NCBI RefSeq assembly: GCF_900109525.1
Contig: NZ_FOAN01000004.1
Span: 434,001 to 498,000, forward strand
DNA length: 64,000 nucleotides
Direction: 5' to 3'
Source: Allobosea lupini
GTDB taxonomy: Bacteria > Pseudomonadota > Alphaproteobacteria > Rhizobiales > Beijerinckiaceae
Shown here: in pieces, positions 43,897 to 52,399 of the stretch
Layout: each line of letters starts with the position of its first letter
How positions within the stretch are numbered: position 1 is the stretch's first letter
Made by a program: the position numbers and the translations under genes
Notes under the pieces: generated by a model
Told to the model about the DNA's origin: nothing
Seen by the model: the letters and a program-made list of their open reading frames with translations, nothing else
The model's database searches: none

Positions 43897-45784
43897 AATC
43901 GGGGATCGCAGCTTCGAGCACCGCCTCGGCGCCGAGCCTGTCCTGCGCCGCCAGCGCCCGCTCGAGCTCGTCGAGCCAACCCTGCATGCGTTCGCGCCCG
44001 GCGAAGATCGGCTTTGCCGCCATGACGCCGTCGAGCCCGGTCTCGGCCATCGGCTCGTCCTTGGCGAAGAGGATCTCGTTCAGGCGCTCACCCGGCCGGA
44101 CGCCGGTCACGGCGATCTCGATGTCGACGCCCGGCTCATAGCCGGCGAGGCGGATCATGCGCTCGGCAAGATCCATGATCTTGAGCGGCTGGCCCATCTT
44201 CAGCACATAGACGGCGGCGCGCTCGTCCTGCGCCTCGTGCTCGGGCGCATGCGAGGCCGAGGTCAGCACGAGGTCGCAGGCCTCGCGGATCGTCATGAAG
44301 TAGCGGATCATCTCCGGGCTGGTCACGGTGACCGGCCCGCCGCGCTCGATCTGCGCCTTGAACTTCGGCACCACCGAGCCGACCGAGCCGAGCACGTTGC
44401 CGAAGCGGACCGCAACGAGGCGCGTGCCGCGATTGCCATTGGCGAACTCGGCATCGCGCGCCTGGGCATACATCTCGGCGAAGCGCTTGGTCGCGCCGAG
44501 CATCGAGACCGGCTCGATCGCCTTGTCGGTCGAGATCATCACGAAGATGCCGGCGCCGGCAGCGATCGCCGCCTCGATGGCGACGACCGAGCCGAAGATG
44601 TTGGTCTTGATGCCCTCGCCCCAGTCGGCCTCGAGATAGGGCACATGCTTCAGCGCGGCGGCATGGATGACGATGTCGGGCGCGAAGGCCTTGAACAACG
44701 GGCCGAGGCGCGCCTCGTCGCGGACATCGGCGAGCGCACCGGTGACCCGCATCGGGAGATCCTGGGCGGCCAGCGCCTCGGTGACGTGGAACAGCGCCGG
44801 CTCGGAATTCTCGACGACGAGCAGTTCCACCGCGCCGAAGGCAGCGCAGCGCAGGCAGATCTCCGAGCCGATCGAGCCGCCGCCGCCAGTGACGATGACG
44901 CGCTTGCCCTTGAGAAAGCCTTCGAGTCGCGCCCGATCGATCTTGACGGAGGGGCGCACCAGGAGATCCTCGATCTCGAGCGGCGCCAGCTCATTGCCGC
45001 GCATGCCCTCGCCGAGCGTATCGAGCCGCGAGATCGGGATGGCGAGCTTGCGGGTGTGGGCGAGCCATTTGTCCGGCTCGGCCTCGGGCGCGAGCGCGCT
45101 CGGCGTCGCGACGATGCGGCGGAACGGCTCGCCGCGCTCGCTGGCGTCGGTCGCGATCGTCTCTATCTGCGAGAGCAGGCCGAGCACTGGCACGCCACGG
45201 ATGGACTGCCCGAGATCATCGGGCCTCGGCGAGAGGACGCCGGCCGGCCGCATCTTGCCCATCGCGCCCGATTCCATCGCCCGGATCACGATTTCGATGT
45301 CGACGGCGCGGCCGAGCAGCAGGGCCGGCAGGCTGGACCCGCGCGCGGCCTGGTGCTTGGAGCGGGAGTATTTGAAGTAGCGATAGGCTAGGCGCGGCCC
45401 CCCGAGGAGCGCGATCTGCACCAGCCAATAGAGGACGATGGTGATCTTGCCGAAGAAATAATAGCCGTAGAGGTTCTGCGCGACGAGCACGTAGTCGACG
45501 ACCAGCAAGGTCAGGGTCAGGACCGTGACCGCCCGGACGATGTTCGAGAGATCCGGCAGCGAGGCGAAACGCCATTTCGAGCGATAGAGCTGGAAGAACC
45601 AGTACACAGCGCCGGCATAGGCGACGAAGAAGGGCAGGATCTTCGGCAATTGCCGCATCCGCTCCTCGAAAAGCCAGCCATCGAAACGCACGGCGAAGAC
45701 GAAGACGATCGCGAGCGCGGTCATCGCCAGGTCGTGGGCGACCACGGCGAGCTTCTTGGCGCTCTGTTTGGTGAGATTCAGCAT
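43817..45784 (-). CDS. WbpM/CapD-type membrane UDP-GlcNAc 4,6-dehydratase
   Basis: A 655-residue protein. Four N-terminal membrane helices (residues about 10-135) are followed by a CoA-binding-like domain and, from about residue 295, an SDR domain with VIVTGGGGSIGSEICLRCA. The active-site region reads MISTDKAIEPVSMLGATKR: Leu429 occupies the place of the SDR Tyr (Met in WbpM), and Lys433 is kept. It would convert UDP-GlcNAc to the 4-keto-6-deoxy sugar. It faces the glycosyltransferase and reductase genes; all three together match the WbpM-WbpV-WbpL set. Confidence 0.9.
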   Translation of the reverse strand: MLNLTKQSAKKLAVVAHDLAMTALAIVFVFAVRFDGWLFEERMRQLPKILPFFVAYAGAVYWFFQLYRSKWRFASLPDLSNIVRAVTVLTLTLLVVDYVLVAQNLYGYYFFGKITIVLYWLVQIALLGGPRLAYRYFKYSRSKHQAARGSSLPALLLGRAVDIEIVIRAMESGAMGKMRPAGVLSPRPDDLGQSIRGVPVLGLLSQIETIATDASERGEPFRRIVATPSALAPEAEPDKWLAHTRKLAIPISRLDTLGEGMRGNELAPLEIEDLLVRPSVKIDRARLEGFLKGKRVIVTGGGGSIGSEICLRCAAFGAVELLVVENSEPALFHVTEALAAQDLPMRVTGALADVRDEARLGPLFKAFAPDIVIHAAALKHVPYLEADWGEGIKTNIFGSVVAIEAAIAAGAGIFVMISTDKAIEPVSMLGATKRFAEMYAQARDAEFANGNRGTRLVAVRFGNVLGSVGSVVPKFKAQIERGGPVTVTSPEMIRYFMTIREACDLVLTSASHAPEHEAQDERAAVYVLKMGQPLKIMDLAERMIRLAGYEPGVDIEIAVTGVRPGERLNEILFAKDEPMAETGLDGVMAAKPIFAGRERMQGWLDELERALAAQDRLGAEAVLEAAIPDFSRRRPGLPQVAPAQPSSPRAAASQP

Positions 45785-45841
45785 GCGCGGCGGGGTATCC
45801 CGCTCCGCCAGCGCCTTGTCAACGCAGGTCGGAGCTGCCGG

Positions 45842-46438
45842 TCAGGCAGCGGAGCGGACAGCGCCCAGCCCGGCGAGGATGAAATCGATCATCTCCTCGA
45901 CGGTCGGGCCGGGAAGCTCGGCACATTGGGCGAGCAGGAGCGGATGACAGAAGCGCAGCATCGCCATGCGTACGCAATGGGTCGCGGTGACCGGATCGCG
46001 GGCGGTGAACTCGCCCCTGGCGATGCCGTCGGCGACGACCGAGCGCAGGATCGCGTCATAGCGCTCGATATGGCCGCGGACGACGTCCCAGCTCTCCTCC
46101 ATCGCGCAGGCGACCATTTCATGCAGGCGGTGATTGTCGAGATAGCGGGCCGCATTGATGCGGCAGGTCGCAGAGAGGATGTCGCGCAGGCGCTCGCTCG
46201 CAGGACGCTTCTCGGCGGCGATCGCGGCTACGGTCGCCTCGAGCTCGCTCATCGAGCGCTCGGCGACGGCCTCGTTGATCGCCTTCTTCGAGTCGAAGAA
46301 ACGATAGACATTCGCCGGGCTCATGCGCAGCGACTTGGCGATATCGGCGACAGTGGTCTTCTGATAGCCGATCTGGCGGAAGAACCGCTCGGCGACATCG
46401 ATGATGTCGTGCCTCGTATCGCGCTCTACTGTGCTCAT
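45842..46438 (-). CDS. TetR-family transcriptional regulator
   Basis: A 198-residue TetR-type protein. The helix-turn-helix lies in residues 8-55 (DIIDVAERFFRQIGYQKTTV and AKSLRMSPANVYRFFDSKKAI). The C-terminal ligand domain is helical and has a Cys-rich middle, with the C-terminal part matching the TetR_C_7-like class of regulators. A perfect TGACGAA-T-TTCGTCA palindrome (46505-46519) sits 67 bases upstream of the start and is a good candidate operator. No efflux pump is adjacent, so its target is unclear. The ATG at 46438 is chosen over one at 46495. Confidence 0.9.
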   Translation of the reverse strand: MSTVERDTRHDIIDVAERFFRQIGYQKTTVADIAKSLRMSPANVYRFFDSKKAINEAVAERSMSELEATVAAIAAEKRPASERLRDILSATCRINAARYLDNHRLHEMVACAMEESWDVVRGHIERYDAILRSVVADGIARGEFTARDPVTATHCVRMAMLRFCHPLLLAQCAELPGPTVEEMIDFILAGLGAVRSAA

Positions 46439-46504
46439 GCCACAGCAACTTCCCGGTCTGATGACTTGTTCCCATAGGCCGTCTGCGGACGCCATCGTTG
46501 CCTA

Positions 46505-46519
46505 TGACGAATTTCGTCA
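46505..46519. promoter_or_regulatory. Candidate TetR operator
   Basis: TGACGAA-T-TTCGTCA, a perfect 7+7 inverted repeat with a single central base, 67-81 bases upstream of the tetR start. Such symmetric sites next to tetR genes are usually autoregulatory. The half-site TGACGAAT recurs at 48205-48212 upstream of the aminotransferase. Confidence 0.5.
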
Positions 46520-46592
46520 GTCGTCAACAAATTGAACGGCAAAGCTTTATTTGTGTCCTCCTGACAGTTTTTCGCGGAACACCCGTTCGATG

Positions 46593-48071
46593 TCAGGAGC
46601 GCGATCGCGCCAGTGCGAGGATGGCGTCGATGTCGAGATGGCGCTCCAGATGCCCGGCCAGGCGGTCGAGCGCCGCCTCCACGGCCGGTTCATAGGCTTC
46701 TCCCTCCGCCAGCGGCTTTCCCGCCAGGTTTTCGAGCCAGGCGCGGCGCAGCGGGTCGCAGGTCAGGACGCCATGGAGATAGGTCCCGACCACCTTTCCG
46801 TCGGCGCTGCGAGCCCCTTCCGGCCGACCGTCGACGCGGAACGGCGCCCGCACGCGGTCCGGCCCGTCGCTGACGCCGAGATGGATCTCGTAGGCGCGGC
46901 CCGCCGTGCCGCTCTCCGGATGGGCGACCGCGACCTCGCGCACCGTCTTGTCCGGCGTGAGCTCGGTCTCGATGTCGAGCAGGCCGAGCCCAGGGGCGGC
47001 GCCGGCCGGGCCTTCGAGCCCGAGCGGGTCGCGCACGCTCCTGCCGAGCATCTGGTAGCCGCCGCAGAGACCGAGGACATGGCCGCCGCGGCGGCGATGG
47101 GCGAGGATGTCGATGTCCCAGCCTTCCTCCCGCAGCCTGGCGAGATCGCGCAGCGTCGTCTTCGAGCCCGGCAGGATCACCAGGGCGGCGTCACCCGGCA
47201 ATGGCGTGCCGGGGCCAACGAAGACAAGCTCGACGCCGGGCTCGAGCTTGAGCGGATCGAGATCGTCGAAATTGGCGATGCCGGGCAGGACCGGCACGGC
47301 GATCTTCAGCCCGCCATCGCGAGCCGGGGCGCCGCGGATCAGGTCGAGCCCGTCCTCGGCCGGCAGGCGCGCAGCATCGGCGAACCAGGGCACGACGCCG
47401 AGGCTCGGCCAGCCGGTCGCCCGGGTGATCGTGTCGAGCGCCGGGGTGAACAGGCCGACATCGCCGCGGAAGCGGTTGATGGCGAAGCCGCGGATCATCG
47501 CCCGATCCTCGGCATCGAGCACGGCATGGCTGCCGACGAGACTGGCGATGACCCCGCCGCGATCGATATCGCCGACGAGGATCGCCGGAACGCCGGCAGC
47601 GCGCGCAAAGCCGAGATTGGCGATGTCGCGGGCACGCAGATTGGTCTCGGCCGGCGAACCCGCGCCCTCGACCAGGATCAGGTCGGCGCCATCGCTCAGT
47701 CGCTCGAAGCTCTCCAGCACCTTCGGCAGGAAATCGCCGCGGCGGCTGAAATCCCCGGAGGAGAGATGGCCGGCGACGCGGCCCTGCAGGATGATCTGGC
47801 TGCCGCGCTCGCTCTCCGGCTTGAGCAGCACCGGGTTCATGTCGACATGGGCGGCGATCCGGGCCGCACGCGCCTGCAGCGCCTGGGCCCGGCCGATCTC
47901 GCCCTGTGCGGTCGCGGCGGCGTTGTTCGACATGTTCTGCGGCTTGAACGGGCGCACTTTCAGCCCGCGATCGGCGAAGAGGCGGCAGAGGCCGGCGACG
48001 AGCAGCGACTTGCCGACATTGGAGCCGGTGCCGAGCACCATCAGGGCAGGGATTCGGTGGAAGGGATGCAT
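46593..48071 (-). CDS. cobQ: Cobyric acid synthase
   Basis: A 492-residue glutamine amidotransferase-type enzyme. The N-terminal ATPase domain has [18 protein letters not shown] and the [10 protein letters not shown] block specific for CobQ. The C-terminal class I amidotransferase-like domain has the nucleophile Cys in [12 protein letters not shown] and the His in [10 protein letters not shown]. It amidates adenosylcobyrinic acid a,c-diamide at four positions in cobalamin synthesis. It is an isolated cob gene here, with no B12 riboswitch recognisable upstream (48072-48331). Confidence 0.96.
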   Translation of the reverse strand: MHPFHRIPALMVLGTGSNVGKSLLVAGLCRLFADRGLKVRPFKPQNMSNNAAATAQGEIGRAQALQARAARIAAHVDMNPVLLKPESERGSQIILQGRVAGHLSSGDFSRRGDFLPKVLESFERLSDGADLILVEGAGSPAETNLRARDIANLGFARAAGVPAILVGDIDRGGVIASLVGSHAVLDAEDRAMIRGFAINRFRGDVGLFTPALDTITRATGWPSLGVVPWFADAARLPAEDGLDLIRGAPARDGGLKIAVPVLPGIANFDDLDPLKLEPGVELVFVGPGTPLPGDAALVILPGSKTTLRDLARLREEGWDIDILAHRRRGGHVLGLCGGYQMLGRSVRDPLGLEGPAGAAPGLGLLDIETELTPDKTVREVAVAHPESGTAGRAYEIHLGVSDGPDRVRAPFRVDGRPEGARSADGKVVGTYLHGVLTCDPLRRAWLENLAGKPLAEGEAYEPAVEAALDRLAGHLERHLDIDAILALARSRS

Positions 48072-48204
48072 GGAGCCTGCCTAGCCCGCTTCCAGCCCCA
48101 GAAAAAGCTCACCGATCCACGCCAGCGTCCCACGGCTCCAAAGGGGCGAAGAAACCGCGGAAGTGCTGTCGTGAACCGGCTGAGGGGTAGAAGACACTGA
48201 CTAC

Positions 48205-48226
48205 TGACGAATGTCAATATTCATCA
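48205..48226. promoter_or_regulatory. Imperfect palindrome sharing the TGACGAAT half-site
   Basis: TGACGAAT (48205-48212), six-base spacer, ATTCATCA (48219-48226): one mismatch in the inverted repeat. Embedded in it is TGAC-GAAT-GTCA (48205-48216), a perfect 4+4 repeat. It lies in the 260-base space between the divergent cobQ and aminotransferase genes, in an AT-rich spot, so it may regulate either. Confidence 0.4.
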
Positions 48227-48331
48227 CTTCGCATAATCTGCCGCTTTTTCGGGACGATGCACACCGGCGTTGCGCGTGCTATGGCGGCATCCGAGCCTTT
48301 CCGCCCGCCTTCCCGAGTGAAGCCAGCCGCG

Positions 48332-49483
48332 ATGAACCCGATCTTTTCCGCCCTTCCGACGACGATCTTCGAGACCATGTCGCGGCTTGCGCGCGAGCAC
48401 CAGGCCGTCAACCTCGGCCAGGGCTTCCCCGACGATCCCGGCCCCGAGGACGTCCGCCGCAAGGCGGCGCAAGCCGTGATCGAGGGCTGGAATCAGTATC
48501 CGCCAATGATGGGCCTGCCGGAGCTGCGCCAGGCGACGGCGACGCATTTCCGGCATTGGCAGGGTCTGGAGCTCGATCCGGAGGCCGAGGTGATGATCAC
48601 TTCCGGCGCAACCGAGGCGATCGCCGGCGCGCTGATGGCGATCGTCTCGCCCGGCGACGAGGTCGTGCTGTTCGAGCCGATGTACGACGCCTACCTGCCG
48701 CTGGTCCGGCGCGCCGGTGGCATCCCGAAATTCGTGACGCTGACGCCGCCGCATTTCGGGCTGAGCGAGGAGGCGCTGGCGAAAGCCTTCTCGCCGAAGA
48801 CCAGGGTGGTGCTGTTCAACAATCCGCTCAACCCGACCGCGACCAATTTCAGCGAGGCCGATCTCGACCTGCTGGCCTCGTTCTGCGTCCGGCACGACGC
48901 GGTCGCGATCTGCGACGACGTCTGGGAGCATGTCGTCTTTGACGGCCACCGCCATCAGCCATTGATGAGCCGGCCGGGCATGCGCGAGCGCACGGTCAAG
49001 ATCTCCTCGGCCGGCAAGATCTTCTCGCTGACCGGCTGGAAGGTCGGGATGGTGATGGCGGCGCCCAAGCTGATGCGCGTGCTCGCCAAGGCGCACCAGT
49101 ACATCACCTTCACCACGCCGCCGAACCTGCAGGCGGCGGTCGCCTATGGCCTGGGCAAGGCCGACGGGTATTTCGAGGGAATGCGCGCCGATTTCCAGCG
49201 CTCGCGCGATCGCTTCGCAGGCGGCCTCAGCGATCTCGGCTTCAGCGTGCTGCCGAGCGCCGGCACCTATTTCCTCAATGTCGACATCGCCCCGCTCGGG
49301 CAAAGCGACGACGTCGCCTTCTGCCAGCGGCTGGTCGCCGAGCACGGCGTCGCCGCGATCCCGGTCAGCGCCTTCTATGCGGAAGGGGCGGTGCGCAATG
49401 TCGTGCGCTTCTGCTTCGCCAAGCACGACGCCACGCTCGACAAGGCGCTGGAGAGGCTCGCTGCCCTGCGCGTCAGGGCCTGA
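48332..49483 (+). CDS. Class I/II PLP-dependent aminotransferase
   Basis: A 383-residue fold-type I aminotransferase. Motifs: NLGQGFPDDPGPEDV near the N-terminus, ITSGATEAIAGALMA, NNPLNPTAT (carboxylate and PLP phosphate contact), CDDVWEHVVFDG (Asp that binds the pyridine N), and SSAGKIFSLTGWKVG holding the Schiff-base Lys. The closest general type is the methionine/kynurenine/glutamine aminotransferase group; the substrate is not fixed. The ATG at 48332 gives a normal N-terminus; an upstream ATG at 48257 is an alternative. It converges with the TPR gene with no gap. Confidence 0.88.
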   Translation: MNPIFSALPTTIFETMSRLAREHQAVNLGQGFPDDPGPEDVRRKAAQAVIEGWNQYPPMMGLPELRQATATHFRHWQGLELDPEAEVMITSGATEAIAGALMAIVSPGDEVVLFEPMYDAYLPLVRRAGGIPKFVTLTPPHFGLSEEALAKAFSPKTRVVLFNNPLNPTATNFSEADLDLLASFCVRHDAVAICDDVWEHVVFDGHRHQPLMSRPGMRERTVKISSAGKIFSLTGWKVGMVMAAPKLMRVLAKAHQYITFTTPPNLQAAVAYGLGKADGYFEGMRADFQRSRDRFAGGLSDLGFSVLPSAGTYFLNVDIAPLGQSDDVAFCQRLVAEHGVAAIPVSAFYAEGAVRNVVRFCFAKHDATLDKALERLAALRVRA

Positions 49484-50884
49484 TCAGCTCTTCCGAAGGG
49501 TCTCGACGAGGACTGCGGCCCGCCGCAGTTTCGGCTCACGCCGCTTGGCCTCGGCCGCGAGCCCGAGCCCGCGCAGCGTCTCGATCGCCATGACGAGCTC
49601 GGTGGTCGCCCTTTCGGCCTCGGCGCGGTGGCGGATGCGCTCGGCCAGCTCCAGCCGCGCCTCGGCCCGGTTCGCGGCGCTCTCAGCCCAGAGCGAGGGC
49701 ACAATCTCGCGACGCCTGACCTCCAGCGCCGCGTCGAAGGCAGCGATCGCCTCCTCCAGCACGACCGGCTCGTTGTAATAGCGGGCGAGGCCGACCAGCG
49801 CGGCGCCGATCCGGTCCTGCACCTCGGCCCAGTCGAGCGGGACGCTCTCGCGCGGCCGGTCGTCGAGAACCAGCTTGAAGCAGTTCACCGCCGCTTCGAA
49901 AGCCGAGACGCCGCTGGCACGAAGGCCAAGCGCGACATGGGCCTTGCCGAGCTCCCATTGCAGGCGGCCCCATTCGCGCGGCATGTCGGCGCGCGTCATC
50001 CCTGACAGCCCGGCGCGAAAGGCAGCGACTCCGTCGTCGAGCAGGCCGGCATCGTCCTCGATCTCGCCGAGCCGGGCCAGCGCCTCGCCCAGCCTGGTCT
50101 GAAGCGCGGTCCATAGGCGCGGCGCCTTGGCGCGAGTCAGGTCCTCCAGCGTCGTGCGGTAGATCTCGACCACCTGGCGCAGCAGGGCGCTGCCGCCTTC
50201 GTAATGCGACAGCCCGGTAAGCGAGCGCGCCAGCCTGAGCTGGGTCTCGGCCCAGAGCACGGTCTGGTCGAAATTATCGAGCTTGGCGAGCATGCCGCGC
50301 AGCTGGCCGATCGACGCGACGAAGGCGGCCTTGTCGGAAAAGTCGGCGCCGCGCCGCGCCAGCGCATCGGCCTGCATCCAGGCATAAGTCAGCCCGCTGC
50401 CAGCTTCGGCCGAATCGGCGATCAGCGCCGCCTCGGCATAGCGCTCGGCGGCCTCGCGATAGGCTTGCGGATTGAGGTGTAGCATCGCCACCGCGCCACG
50501 ATCGGCGCGGCCGGCGGCGGCGGCGAGCAGACGATCCCGGGAGAGCGCATCGGGAGCAGCGGCGCCATCGAGATTGCGCTGCTCGGCCAAAGCGAGCAGG
50601 CGGTCGGCTTCGGCGAGCCGGCCGTCGGCCAGCGCCTGAATGGCCTGTCCCTGCAGCCGGTCGCGCTCGGGATCGTTCCCGGACGGCTTGGCGAGCCGGG
50701 CCTGCAGGCTGCGGAAATCCCCGGCGCGGCGCGCCAGGTTGTTCTCGATGCGGGTGAAATCGGGCTTGCCGGAAGCGTCGCCCATCGAGGCGAGCACGCC
50801 CAGCAGCAGCGCGGGGGGAACCCCCTCGCGCTGCGAGACACGGGCCAGGATGGCGGCGAGTTCCGGATTCACGTTTCCCGTCAC
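49484..50884 (-). CDS. TPR-rich hypothetical protein
   Basis: A 466-residue, strongly helical protein. It carries several tetratricopeptide-like repeats with the WTALQTRLGEALARLGE and EWGRLQWELGKAHVALG pattern, spaced about 45-50 residues, and a C-terminal RAEARLELAERIRHRA helix. The N-terminal 90 residues include a segment (EGVPPALLLGVLASMGD) that does not look like TPR. There is no signal peptide or membrane segment. The start is a GTG: 50884 gives the full frame, but a GTG at 50872 has a better ribosome-binding site (GGGAAAC). Function unknown; TPR arrays act as protein scaffolds. Confidence 0.72.
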   Translation of the reverse strand: MTGNVNPELAAILARVSQREGVPPALLLGVLASMGDASGKPDFTRIENNLARRAGDFRSLQARLAKPSGNDPERDRLQGQAIQALADGRLAEADRLLALAEQRNLDGAAAPDALSRDRLLAAAAGRADRGAVAMLHLNPQAYREAAERYAEAALIADSAEAGSGLTYAWMQADALARRGADFSDKAAFVASIGQLRGMLAKLDNFDQTVLWAETQLRLARSLTGLSHYEGGSALLRQVVEIYRTTLEDLTRAKAPRLWTALQTRLGEALARLGEIEDDAGLLDDGVAAFRAGLSGMTRADMPREWGRLQWELGKAHVALGLRASGVSAFEAAVNCFKLVLDDRPRESVPLDWAEVQDRIGAALVGLARYYNEPVVLEEAIAAFDAALEVRRREIVPSLWAESAANRAEARLELAERIRHRAEAERATTELVMAIETLRGLGLAAEAKRREPKLRRAAVLVETLRKS

Positions 50885-50915
50885 CCTAGATCACGGTGAT
50901 CGATCCCAAGAACCC

Positions 50916-50965
50916 AGAGCAGGATCTCAGCGACAGACCGGTTCCCACTTTGCGGATCCTGCTCT
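50916..50965. repeat. Dispersed palindrome, copy B
   Basis: Perfect 11-bp arms AGAGCAGGATC (50916-50926) and GATCCTGCTCT (50955-50965) enclose ACAGACCGGTTCCCACTTTGC. The ACCGGTT-CCCACTT core matches copies at 36043 and 58373. It fills most of the gap between the TPR gene and the RidA gene, both on the minus strand. Confidence 0.88.
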
Positions 50966-50978
50966 CGTGCGACAGCGA

Positions 50979-51329
50979 TCAGACCGCGGCGATGACCGCG
51001 ATCTCGACGGTGTATTGCGGGCCGGCGAGCTTGGCCTCGACGGTGGCGCGGCCCGGCGTGTTGCCGGCCGAGACCCAACCGTCCCAGACCGCATTCATCT
51101 CGGCGAAGGTCGACATGTCCGAGAGCCAGATGTTGACCATCAGCAGCTTCGACTTGTCGGTGCCGGCTTCGGCCAGGAGCCCGTCGATGATCGAGAGGAT
51201 GTCCTTGGTCTGCTCGGCGACGCTCTTGCCGGCCGCCTTGTCGGCGACCTGACCGGCGAGATAGACCGTGTTGCCATGCACGACGGCCTTCGACATGCGC
51301 GGGCCGGGGGCGATGCGCTTGATGCTCAT
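50979..51329 (-). CDS. RidA family protein
   Basis: A 116-residue YjgF/RidA protein. It has VVHGNTVYLAGQVADKA, SVAEQTKDILSIIDGLLAEAG and a C-terminal PGRATVEAKLAGPQYTVEIAVIA strand with the family Arg. It differs clearly from the RidA-like gene at 9691-10086, so it belongs to another subgroup. Some RidA subgroups hydrolyse imines; others act as regulators. The start ATG at 51329 is supported by the standard MSIKRIAPG opening. It follows a YqaA-type gene at a 61-base gap. Confidence 0.87.
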   Translation of the reverse strand: MSIKRIAPGPRMSKAVVHGNTVYLAGQVADKAAGKSVAEQTKDILSIIDGLLAEAGTDKSKLLMVNIWLSDMSTFAEMNAVWDGWVSAGNTPGRATVEAKLAGPQYTVEIAVIAAV

Positions 51330-51390
51330 GATCTGGTCTCCAACAGAAAGGGCCTCGCTGGTAGCCCGAGACCGGAATCCGCGCAAATGC

Positions 51391-51840
51391 TTATGCAGCG
51401 GCGGCCCAGCCCGCCCAGAGCAAGGCATAGCGTGCCGCCTTGCCGATGAACACGAGCAAAACGAAGCGTCCGAGCGGATAGTTGAGCGAGCCGGCGACGA
51501 AGGTCAGCGGATCGCCGCCGATCGGCAGCCAGGCGAAGAGCAAGGACGGCCAGCCGAAGCGGGCGAACCAGCCCTGCGCCTTGGCGAAACGCACGGGATC
51601 CGGCCGCAGCCGCGCCGGCAACCGCTCGACGCCACCCGTCGCGATCAGCCGGCCGAGCCACCAGTTGACGACCGAGCCGGCCGTGTTGGCGACCGAGGCG
51701 ACGATGAAGAGCAGCGTCGGATCGACCGATCTCGCCGCCAGGAGCCCGATGAAGACGGCTTCCGACTGGGCCGGCAGCAACGTCGCGGCGACGAAGGCTG
51801 CACCCGCCATCAGGCCGAGGGACGCGAAATCGAGAGGCAT
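51391..51840 (-). CDS. YqaA-type (DedA-like) inner-membrane protein
   Basis: A 149-residue membrane protein of the SNARE-associated/VTT group. It has an AATLLPAQSEAVFIGLLAA N-terminal segment, the NTAGSVVNWWLGRL signature (Gly, Asn) and an FAWLPIGGDPLTFVAGSL loop typical of YqaA. Proteins of this superfamily are linked to lipid scrambling and membrane homeostasis. Its ATG overlaps the stop of the upstream DUF1697 gene by 1 base, so the two are translationally coupled. Confidence 0.83.
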   Translation of the reverse strand: MPLDFASLGLMAGAAFVAATLLPAQSEAVFIGLLAARSVDPTLLFIVASVANTAGSVVNWWLGRLIATGGVERLPARLRPDPVRFAKAQGWFARFGWPSLLFAWLPIGGDPLTFVAGSLNYPLGRFVLLVFIGKAARYALLWAGWAAAA

Positions 51841-52367
51841 CAGTCCAGCATCGCGGCGAGCGCGTTGACGGTATTGGCGTTGCGCAGCGTGCCGATGCCG
51901 AGCTTTTTCGTCGTCAGATGCGAGAGCAGCCTCGTCTCGCTCGGCTTGCCACCGAAATCGATCCAGAGATCGCCGTCGGAGATCGCGAGCGCAATGCCGG
52001 GCGCGGCGAGCCGGCGGAGCATGGACAGGGCGTCAGGGCCGAGCGGCTTGCGCATGACGCGGATGCCGATATCGGCGCCGTTGCCGTTCGGAAAGGGATT
52101 CCGGGCCGCGAGCCGCTTCCAGGCCTCTGCGGTGCGCGCGATGATGTCGACATGCTTGCCGAAGCGGGTGCGGAAGCCCGCTTCCAAGCGGCTTTCGACC
52201 GTCGCAAGCGGCGCATCCTCGCCCTCGAAGATCAGGTTGCCGGTGGCGACCCAGCTGCGTACATCACGAAAGCCGAGTTCCGCCGCCATCGCCTTCAGAT
52301 CCACCATCAGCACGCGCCTGCCGGGGCCGAGCACGATCGAGTGCAGCAGGGCGACATAGGTCGTCAT
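51840..52367 (-). CDS. DUF1697 family protein
   Basis: A 175-residue protein of the DUF1697 family. It opens MTTYVALLHSIVLGPGRRVLM and has the typical LKAMAAELGFRDVRSWVATGNLIF block, then AARNPFPNG and a C-terminal GTLRNANTVNALAAMLD. The function is unknown. The canonical N-terminus of this family reads LLRGINVG-like; here it is LLHSIVLG, a modest divergence. It overlaps the YqaA gene by 1 base and lies 32 bases downstream of coaA on the same strand. Confidence 0.78.
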   Translation of the reverse strand: MTTYVALLHSIVLGPGRRVLMVDLKAMAAELGFRDVRSWVATGNLIFEGEDAPLATVESRLEAGFRTRFGKHVDIIARTAEAWKRLAARNPFPNGNGADIGIRVMRKPLGPDALSMLRRLAAPGIALAISDGDLWIDFGGKPSETRLLSHLTTKKLGIGTLRNANTVNALAAMLD

Positions 52368-52399
52368 CGTGGTTTTGGACCCGGCGGTTCGATGCCGCG

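Noticed and set aside
48072..48331. Cobalamin riboswitch upstream of cobQ
   Set aside because: I looked on the minus strand for the B12 box and the conserved GCCACTG-like elements and did not find them.
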